From: Gammaproteobacteria bacterium
GTDB lineage: Bacteria; Pseudomonadota; Gammaproteobacteria; J044
Direction of reading: 5' to 3'
DNA: 7,178 nt
Assembly: GCA_003696465.1 (NCBI GenBank)
Contig: RFHG01000317.1
Span: 1 to 7,178 of the forward strand
Shown here: in pieces, positions 1-6,094 of the stretch
Layout of the letters: each line of letters starts with the position of its first letter
How positions within the stretch are numbered: position 1 is the stretch's first letter
The notes under the pieces: generated by a model
What the model was told of the DNA's origin: nothing
The model's database searches: none
What the model saw: only the letters and a program-made list of their open reading frames with translations
Translations under genes and position numbers: made by a program

Positions 1-1
1 G

Positions 2-178
2 GGCGACGATGCGCCGCGCTGGGCGGGCCTGCTGGAGGATCCCTCCGCCAAGCTGCACCTGTACGGCAAGCGCGAGGCCCGCCCCGGACGCAAGATGGGG
101 CATTTCTGCGTGCTCGATCCCTCCCTGGACGAGGCCCTGCGACGCAGTCGCGAGATCATGCAGCGACTCCAGCCCTGA
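2..178 (+). CDS. purK: PurK C-terminus (5-(carboxyamino)imidazole ribonucleotide synthase), 5'-truncated
   Basis: Only the last 58 codons are present; the gene enters from the left edge with its first full codon at base 2. PurK is an ATP-grasp enzyme of purine synthesis that uses ATP and bicarbonate to carboxylate AIR to N5-CAIR, which PurE then rearranges. The identification rests on the run LHLYGKREARPGRKMGH (residues 19-35 of the fragment), the typical C-terminal signature of PurK, followed by a short tail ending in RLQP. The ATP-binding and catalytic parts lie outside the window. The TGA stop at 176-178 shares one base with the ATG of the next gene (TGATG), which suggests translational coupling. 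Expected upstream neighbour is purE, but that cannot be seen here. The main alternative, another ATP-grasp ligase, is unlikely given this tail. Confidence 0.9.
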   Translation, partial: GDDAPRWAGLLEDPSAKLHLYGKREARPGRKMGHFCVLDPSLDEALRRSREIMQRLQP

Positions 179-764
179 TGGAACGCGCCGACTGGATCGA
201 CAGCCTGCGCCGCGACATCGTGTTCGAGGACACCCTGCGTGGCCAGCATTTCGTTTTTCATACCACCTGGGGGCTGTTCTCGCCGCGTGCCATCGACGAG
301 GGCACCCGCCTGCTGCTCGATCGCATCGAAGTACCCGAGGACGCGGACTGCTTCGATCTCGGTTGCGGCTATGGTCCCATTGGCATGACCCTGGCAACGC
401 TCGCACCCGAGGGCCGCACCCTGCTCGCCGACAAGGACTTCGTGGCCGTCGAATATGCCCGCAGGAACCTGCAGCTCAATGGCATCGACAATGCCGAGGC
501 CATCCTCTCCAACGCCTTCGATCAGGTGGGCGACAGGCAGTTTGATCTGGTGGCCTCCAACATCCCGGCCAAGGTGGGCAAGGAGATGCTGGCACTCATC
601 ATCGAAGACGCATATCGTCATCTGCGTCCGGGCGGGCGCTTCTGGGTGGTCAGCATCAACGGCCTGCGCCAGCTGTTCAAGCGCGAGTTCAACACCGTGT
701 TCGGCAATTACACCAAGGTCAAGCAGGGGCGTAACTATACCGTCTCGATGGCCACGAAGGAGTC

Positions 765-768
<4 letters not shown>
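178..768 (+). CDS. RsmC-like class I SAM-dependent methyltransferase (MTS small domain)
   Basis: A 196-residue cytoplasmic protein, about one MTS domain (PF05175-like) long, so it lacks the extra N-terminal domain of full-length RsmC/RlmG. Visible motifs are motif I DLGCGYGPIG at 60-69 (SAM-binding glycine loop), an acidic end of strand 2 around D85-D87, motif IV SNIPAK at 127-132 and the post-motif run LRPGGRFWVV at 149-158. The C-terminal FGNYTKVKQGRNYTVSMA resembles the end of RsmC-type enzymes. Motif IV is unusual: the family normally has NPP followed by a hydrophobic residue, here N-I-P-A. The substrate (rRNA base, other RNA or protein) cannot be read from sequence. No Shine-Dalgarno is evident before the ATG, which overlaps the purK stop by one base, so reinitiation is likely. 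It overlaps yheS by four bases. Fold confident; substrate unknown. Confidence 0.85.
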
Positions 769-2660
<1,892 letters not shown>

Positions 2661-2699
2661 TCTCCAAACGAAAACGGCCCTGCACCTTGTGCAGGGCCG
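2661..2699 (-). terminator. Rho-independent terminator of the 6S RNA gene
   Basis: Arms GGCCCTGCAC (2676-2685) and GTGCAGGGCC (2689-2698), extended by the 2675/2699 C-G pair, form an 11-bp perfect stem with a 3-base loop. Read on the minus strand, the stem is followed directly by TTTTCGTTT (2674 down to 2666), a classic U-tract, and lies just past the 3' end of the 6S RNA. On the plus strand the stem follows the yheS stop by 15 bases but is trailed by GCAGGAATC with no T-run. It should therefore be a weak or Rho-assisted terminator for yheS. Confidence 0.85.
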
Positions 2700-2710
2700 C
2701 AGGAATCAAG

Positions 2711-2900
2711 TGGACGCGCTCCGCAGTGCCGTTGCCGCCTTTGCCCTTGAACCGGAGGTTCAGGTGGGGACTTCGGTGACCCCGTCAGGCTTCCCGCCGG
2801 AGCGGTCGTGCACACTGGGGTCAGCACCCGCCCCCTGGGCATCGTAATTAGGCTCAAGGAGAATCTTCGGGCAGCTCGCGGTCACCGCAGAGGCGTCCAT
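2711..2900 (-). ncRNA. ssrS: 6S RNA (global regulator of sigma-70 RNA polymerase)
   Basis: 6S RNA binds sigma-70 RNA polymerase by mimicking an open promoter and dampens transcription in stationary phase. The predicted RNA is about 190 nt (E. coli: 184) and lies just downstream of zapA, the conserved location. The ends pair: TGGACGC at the 5' end (2899-2893) with GCGTCCA at the 3' end (2717-2711), continuing through CTC/GAG and TGCGGTG/CACTGCG. Conserved 6S segments are present: CCTTGAGCC on the 5' side of the central bubble, GAAGCC, and CCTGAACC-TCC-GGTTCAAGG (2763-2744), a self-complementary hairpin on the 3' side as in E. coli, then GGCGGCA. The apical arm has TGACCCC/GGGGTCA and a CCGC-TCC-GCGG type hairpin. 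A TATAAT box lies 6 bases upstream and a strong terminator follows. Exact ends are inferred from pairing. Confidence 0.93.
2847..2866 (+). ncRNA. Predicted pRNA (6S-templated product RNA) region
   Basis: In E. coli, RNA polymerase bound to 6S RNA uses the 5' side of the central bubble as template and makes a short pRNA, which releases the enzyme. The equivalent template here is GAGCCTAAT in the 6S RNA, so the pRNA would begin near ATTAGGCTC or TTAGGCTC (2847-2849) and run along the plus-strand sense. The pRNA is copied from RNA, not DNA. The position is by alignment with E. coli only, and the exact first base is uncertain. Confidence 0.35.
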
Positions 2901-2906
2901 GGCCTG

Positions 2907-2935
2907 ATTATAGCGCAGCCGCTCATGGATGCGGC
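2907..2935 (-). promoter_or_regulatory. Promoter of ssrS (consensus -10, no clear -35)
   Basis: A perfect TATAAT lies on the minus strand at 2912-2907, six bases before the inferred 6S 5' end at 2900. At 16-18 bp upstream there is only GC-rich sequence (for example GCCGCA at 2935-2930), with no TTGACA match. Strength would come from the consensus -10 and possibly activators. This separates ssrS from simple read-through of zapA, although read-through transcription is also possible. Confidence 0.7.
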
Positions 2936-2989
2936 GGCGCCTTGCAGCGAAATTTTCTATGGCGCCAATCGAAAGGGATTATCGGGGGC

Positions 2990-3319
2990 TCAGAGTTCCA
3001 TCTGCTGGCCATTCTCCAGCGCGCGCTCGATCTTCTCCTGCAGGGTGCGGATGCGCTGGGTCACGGAATGGCTGAGTTCGTCGCGCGAGTTGCGCTGCTG
3101 CAAAAGTTCGTGGGTGATGTTGAGGGCGGCCATCACTGCAATGCGGTCGGAGCCGATGACCTTGCCGCTGTCGCGGATCTCCTGCATGCGGGTGTTGAGC
3201 AGGTTGGCCGAGGCGATGAGCGCGCTCTGCTCCTCGGGCGGGCAGGCCACGCGGTATTCCTTGCCGAGGATGACCAGGTCCACGGGGACCATGTCGGCGG
3301 ACTTGTCGCTGTCGCTCAT
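2990..3319 (-). CDS. zapA: Cell division protein ZapA
   Basis: A 109-residue protein, the same length as E. coli ZapA. ZapA binds FtsZ filaments at midcell, cross-links them and stabilises the Z-ring. The N-terminal globular part has VPVDLVILGKEYRVACPPEEQ (11-31; compare E. coli VDIQIFGRSLRVNCPPDQ). It is followed by helices with LLNTRMQEIR (40-49), AALNITHELL (64-73) and a C-terminal coiled coil with QRIRTLQEKIERAL (88-101) used for dimer and tetramer formation. The ATG overlaps the TGA of the preceding small coiled-coil gene (ATGA), so translation is probably coupled. GGAG lies 11 bases upstream. A second ATG at codon 10 would give a shorter N-terminus, but the extra residues are typical variable sequence. 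ssrS follows 90 bases downstream, the arrangement conserved across gammaproteobacteria. Confidence 0.95.
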   Translation of the reverse strand: MSDSDKSADMVPVDLVILGKEYRVACPPEEQSALIASANLLNTRMQEIRDSGKVIGSDRIAVMAALNITHELLQQRNSRDELSHSVTQRIRTLQEKIERALENGQQMEL

Positions 3320-3552
3320 GCGTTCTGCTGCTCCATGGCCTTGAGCCGGGTGACGATTGCCTCGACCTTGGTGCGGGCAATTTCATTCTTGCGCAGCAGG
3401 TTCAGGCGTTCCTCGTTGAGCTGCTGCTGGTGCTCGCGCAGCACGCGGTTTTCTTCCTTGAGGCGTTCGCAGGTCTGGATGAGTTCGCTCACGCGAAACT
3501 CGAGCTTTTTCAGCTCCTGCTCGGCGGTATCGTTGATCTGCTGCTGATCCAT
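3316..3552 (-). CDS. Small coiled-coil protein, TIGR02449-type, partner gene of zapA
   Basis: A 78-residue, almost wholly helical and highly charged protein with Leu heptads from about residue 13 to 75 (ELKKLEFRVSELIQ, then LKEENRVLREHQQQL). It ends with KNEIARTKVEAIVTRLKAMEQ (55-75), which resembles the small TIGR02449 family found next to zapA in pseudomonads. Function is unproven. By analogy with ZapB, also a short coiled-coil, I infer a division-associated role. There is no signal peptide or membrane segment. Three in-frame ATGs exist: 3603, 3564 and 3552. I chose 3552 because family members are about 70 residues and the longer N-termini are unlike coiled-coil sequence. The 3564 start has AAGGGG nine bases upstream and cannot be excluded. 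The stop overlaps the zapA start by four bases. Confidence 0.82.
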   Translation of the reverse strand: MDQQQINDTAEQELKKLEFRVSELIQTCERLKEENRVLREHQQQLNEERLNLLRKNEIARTKVEAIVTRLKAMEQQNA

Positions 3553-3559
3553 GCTCCGA

Positions 3560-3588
3560 AGCATAGGCGCCAACCCCTTTTGGGTCAA
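3560..3588 (-). promoter_or_regulatory. Candidate sigma-70 promoter for the TIGR02449-type gene and zapA
   Basis: On the minus strand TTGACC (3588-3583) and TATGCT (3565-3560) are separated by exactly 17 bases, a good match to the sigma-70 consensus, inside the 83-base gap between polX and the small coiled-coil gene. Transcription would start near 3554-3552, essentially at the ATG at 3552. A perfect 10-bp palindrome CAAGCGCTTG (3586-3595) overlaps the -35 and could be an operator. No terminator was seen between polX and this promoter, so read-through from polX may also supply zapA. Confidence 0.55.
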
Positions 3589-3635
3589 GCGCTTGGGGCA
3601 CATCGTTGCGAATGATTCGATGAACGGAAGGCGGT

Positions 3636-5369
3636 TCAGCCCCGTGCCCGGGCAAGGCGCCGGCGCAGCGCGTCCAGGGGCAGGGTGTTGATCACATCGC
3701 CGGCCTCGAGCCAGCCGCGGCGTGCCTGCAGCACGCCTTCGTCGAGCAGGGCGAAATCGGCCGGGCCATGGGCATCGCTGTTGATGGCGATGCCGATCCC
3801 GCGTTCCTTCGCCTGACGGGCATGGATATCGTCGAGGTCCAGGCGCAGGGGCTGGCTGTTGAGTTCGAGCAGGCAGCCACGCTCGGCCACGGCATCGAGA
3901 AAACGTGGCCAGTCCAGGTCGATGGGCTGGCGTCGCTGGATGAGGCGCCCGGAAGGGTGGGCAATGAGGTGGATGCAGGGGTTCTCCAGGGCGCGCAACA
4001 GGCGCCGGGTCTGTCGCGCGCGCCCGAGGCGGAAGTGGGAGTGCACGGCCCCGATGACCACATCCAGCCGGGACAGAACTGCGTCCGGCATGTCGAGCCG
4101 GCCGTCCTCGAGTATGTCCACCTCCATGCCCTTGAGCAGGGTGATGCCGTCGAGTTCCTCGTTGAGGCGGTCGATCTCGTCGAGCTGGCGCAGCAGGCGG
4201 TTCTCGTCGAGGCCATGCACCACGCCGATGTGCGGCGAGTGGTCGGTGACGGCCAGATATTCCAGGCCGGCCGCGCGTGCCGCCTCGGCCATCTCGCGCA
4301 GGCTGCCATGGCCGTCGCTGGCCTCGGTATGGCAGTGCAGGTCGCCGCGCAGATCAGCGCGTTGTATCAGTTTTGGCAGGCGGCCTTCGCGGGCGGCCTC
4401 GAACTCGCCGCGGTTCTCGCGCAGCTCGGGCGGAATCCACGGCAGGCCTACGCTGGCATAGACCGATTCCTCGGTCTCGCCGGCGATGATGCGGCCATCG
4501 CGGAAGACCCCGTACTCGTTGATCTTGAGCCCCTGTTCCTGGGCCATGCGGCGCAGGCGGATGCTGTGTGCCCGACTGCCGGTAAAGTAGGCCAGGGCGG
4601 CGCCGAACTGTTCCGGCAGCACCACGCGCAGATCCACCTGCAGGCCGTTTTTCAGGAACACGGTGGAGCGGGTGATGCCGCGCGAGACCACCCGGGCCAC
4701 GCGCGCCCAGCCGGTGAAGCGCGTCATCACGTCGGTGCCGTCGCGCACCGTGACCAGCACATCGAGGTCGCCCACCGTGTCGCGGCCGCGGCGGAAACTG
4801 CCGGCCACCACGACCTGCTGCACGCCCTCGGCATCCAGCAGCCAGGCGCGCAGGGCCTCGGCATGGCGGGCGGCATCGTGGCGCAGGAAGCGGCGATCCT
4901 TGACCCGTTTTTCCTCGATTGCCGCGAGAATGCGTTCGATGGTCTTGCGGCCAAAGCCGGGCAGCTTGTCCAGCTCGCCGCTGCGTGCCGCCTGCTCCAG
5001 CTGGCGCAGGTTGCGAATCCCCAGCGCGTGCCACAGGGCGGCCACCCGCTTCGGGCCCAGCCCGGGAATCTGCAACAGCTCTTCCAGGCTCTCGGGCACC
5101 CGGCGGTGGAGCTTGTCGAGGGCGCGCAGCCTGCCGGTCTCGACCAGCTCGCGGATCTTGGCCGCCAGCTCCTTGCCGATGCCGGGCAGGCGGGTTAGGT
5201 CCTCGCCCGCGCGGAGCAGGTCTGCCGCCTCGCGCGGCAGGTTGCGCAGGGTGCGCGCCGCATTGCGGTAGGCGCGTATCTTGAACGGGTTGTCGCCGGC
5301 GATGTCGAGCAGGTCGGCCATTTCCTCGAACACCGCGGCGATGTCCTCGTTGGTGATTTCCGGGCTCAT
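3636..5369 (-). CDS. polX: DNA polymerase X family protein with PHP domain (PolX)
   Basis: A 577-residue protein with the full bacterial PolX layout; it fills gaps in base-excision-type repair and has a metal-dependent 3'-5' exonuclease. An N-terminal 8-kDa-like region carries helix-hairpin-helix motifs LPGIGKELAAKI (61-72), IPGLGPKRVAAL (101-112) and LPGFGRKTIERI (136-147). The polymerase palm has GSFRRG (190-195) and catalytic aspartates D201 and D203 (GDLDVLV) plus D246 (QVDLRV). The PHP domain (about 338-570) has all nine expected metal ligands: H345, H347, D352, H377, E416, H443, H471, D532, H534. Both activities therefore look intact. The start is preceded only by a weak GAGATG. It is divergent from ygfB with 31 bases between starts. 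Its placement between ygfB and zapA is not the E. coli arrangement. Confidence 0.95.
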   Translation of the reverse strand: MSPEITNEDIAAVFEEMADLLDIAGDNPFKIRAYRNAARTLRNLPREAADLLRAGEDLTRLPGIGKELAAKIRELVETGRLRALDKLHRRVPESLEELLQIPGLGPKRVAALWHALGIRNLRQLEQAARSGELDKLPGFGRKTIERILAAIEEKRVKDRRFLRHDAARHAEALRAWLLDAEGVQQVVVAGSFRRGRDTVGDLDVLVTVRDGTDVMTRFTGWARVARVVSRGITRSTVFLKNGLQVDLRVVLPEQFGAALAYFTGSRAHSIRLRRMAQEQGLKINEYGVFRDGRIIAGETEESVYASVGLPWIPPELRENRGEFEAAREGRLPKLIQRADLRGDLHCHTEASDGHGSLREMAEAARAAGLEYLAVTDHSPHIGVVHGLDENRLLRQLDEIDRLNEELDGITLLKGMEVDILEDGRLDMPDAVLSRLDVVIGAVHSHFRLGRARQTRRLLRALENPCIHLIAHPSGRLIQRRQPIDLDWPRFLDAVAERGCLLELNSQPLRLDLDDIHARQAKERGIGIAINSDAHGPADFALLDEGVLQARRGWLEAGDVINTLPLDALRRRLARARG

Positions 5370-5402
5370 GACATCTCAAGCATAACAGGGATGCGTTATC
5401 AT
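5370..5402. promoter_or_regulatory. Divergent polX/ygfB control region with inverted repeat
   Basis: Only 31 bases separate the polX ATG from the first ygfB ATG. They contain ATAAC (5382-5386) and GTTAT (5395-5399), a perfect 5-bp inverted repeat with an 8-base centre. A minus-strand TATGCT (5384-5379) could be the polX -10, and a plus-strand TATCAT (5397-5402) the ygfB -10; both overlap the repeat. Neither has a convincing -35. If TATCAT is used, transcription begins past 5401 and ygfB must start at 5428. Confidence 0.35.
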
Positions 5403-5976
5403 GCAGGCAAATGATGGACATGCCGCAATGACCGATTTCGACGAACTGGAGCGCAGCCTCAAGCAGCTCGAATCGCCGCTGATGGCGGCCGAGACTCATG
5501 GCCTGCTCACGGGCCTGCTGGTGGCCGATCTGGCCACGCCGCTGGAAACCGTGTTCGACGAGGTGCTGGAAGAGCGCCCGGACCCCAACGATGTGCTGAT
5601 GCGCGAGCGGCTGCGGCCCCTGCGCGAAGTGTACGAGCAGACCCGTGCCGCGCTGATGGACCCCGAGCTTGGCTTTGCCCCGCTGCTCCCGGACGAGGAG
5701 GAGGTCGCCTTTGCCCGCCGGTTGCGGGCACTGGCGCACTGGGTGCAGGGTTTCGTCTATGGCCTTGGCCGGGGCGGGGTGCGGGTGGAGGCACTCAAGG
5801 GCGAGCCCGGCGAGCTGCTGCGCGACCTGATCGAGATCTCGAAACTCGACGAGGAAAGCGCGGAGGACGACGAGGCCGAGGCCGACCTGTTCGAGCTGAC
5901 CGAGTTCGTGCGCATGGGGGCCCTGCTGCTGGCCGAGGAGCTGCAGCCGTTCAAGGCCCCGCCGGTGGTGCAGTAG
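5401..5976 (+). CDS. ygfB: YgfB/UPF0149 family protein
   Basis: A 191-residue acidic, helical, soluble protein of the UPF0149 (YecA/YgfB) family. Recognisable family features are the N-terminal MAAETHGLLTGLL (28-40; compare E. coli AEMHGLISGM), the central RALAHWVQGFVYGLGRGG (109-126) and the C-terminal ELTEFVRMGALLL (165-177; compare IIEYVRVAALL). A very acidic stretch (150-164) precedes the last helices. The biochemical role is not firmly known for the family; in Pseudomonas YgfB has been linked to regulation of gene expression. The location upstream of pepP is the conserved one. Start choice is open: ATG 5401 has AGGGA nine bases upstream, while ATG 5428 (MTDFDELERSL) has GGA nine bases upstream and matches the start of homology better. 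No close paralogue of YecA with a SEC-C zinc motif is indicated. Confidence 0.93.
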   Translation: MQANDGHAAMTDFDELERSLKQLESPLMAAETHGLLTGLLVADLATPLETVFDEVLEERPDPNDVLMRERLRPLREVYEQTRAALMDPELGFAPLLPDEEEVAFARRLRALAHWVQGFVYGLGRGGVRVEALKGEPGELLRDLIEISKLDEESAEDDEAEADLFELTEFVRMGALLLAEELQPFKAPPVVQ

Positions 5977-5984
5977 AGGAGGAG
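5977..5984 (+). promoter_or_regulatory. Strong Shine-Dalgarno for the small ORF at 5993
   Basis: AGGAGGAG starts immediately after the ygfB TAG stop and ends eight bases before ATG 5993. It is the best ribosome-binding sequence in the window. It lies 40 bases from the next in-frame pepP ATG (6025) and more than 100 bases from the homology-supported pepP start (6091), so it can only serve the small ORF directly. Confidence 0.75.
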
Positions 5985-5992
5985 AGGCGCAC

Positions 5993-6094
5993 ATGAGCCA
6001 GTGCATCGCAGCGCAGCCACACCCATGTACCAAAGCCGTCCCGGGCGCGGCCTGTTGCGTCCGCGCCCTGCCCAGGGAGACAGCCCGCTCATGA
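5993..6094 (+). CDS. Candidate 33-residue leader/small protein coupled to pepP
   Basis: An uninterrupted 33-codon ORF fills the 114-base gap between ygfB and pepP. It begins MSQCIAAQPH, contains four cysteines (C4, C12 and the pair C21-C22), and ends RETARS. It has no membrane segment or signal peptide and I recognise no family. Evidence for translation is the AGGAGGAG eight bases upstream and the TGA at 6092-6094 overlapping the pepP ATG (ATGA), the same coupling layout used by other gene pairs in this window. It could be a functional small protein or simply a leader that delivers ribosomes to pepP. Against it: it is short, has an unremarkable composition for GC-rich sequence, and I cannot test conservation. 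An alternative is that pepP starts at ATG 6025, in which case the overlap with pepP would be 70 bases. Confidence 0.45.
   Translation: MSQCIAAQPHPCTKAVPGAACCVRALPRETARS

Noticed and set aside
2978..2983. Minus-strand GATAAT as a distal second promoter of ssrS
   Set aside because: Good -10 hexamer but no -35 match at 16-18 bases upstream; a distal ssrS promoter is known in E. coli, but the sequence alone does not support one here.
2808..3547. Two plus-strand open frames (2808-3344 and 2942-3547) over the 6S/zapA region
   Set aside because: They are antisense to the 6S RNA, zapA and the small coiled-coil gene; their Ser/Arg/Leu/Cys-rich sequence is what antisense of coiled-coil genes gives.
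3589..3635. Terminator between polX and the small coiled-coil gene
   Set aside because: Only a 5-bp CATCG/CGATG pairing with a wide loop and no U-tract on the minus strand.
3768..5198. A 476-codon plus-strand open frame antisense to polX
   Set aside because: polX has every catalytic residue in place on the minus strand; the antisense frame has low-complexity composition and no recognisable start context.
6025..6090. ATG 6025 as the pepP start
   Set aside because: In frame, but the 22 added residues are Arg/Pro-rich and absent from E. coli PepP, and there is no Shine-Dalgarno at proper distance (AGGAGGAG is 40 bases away).
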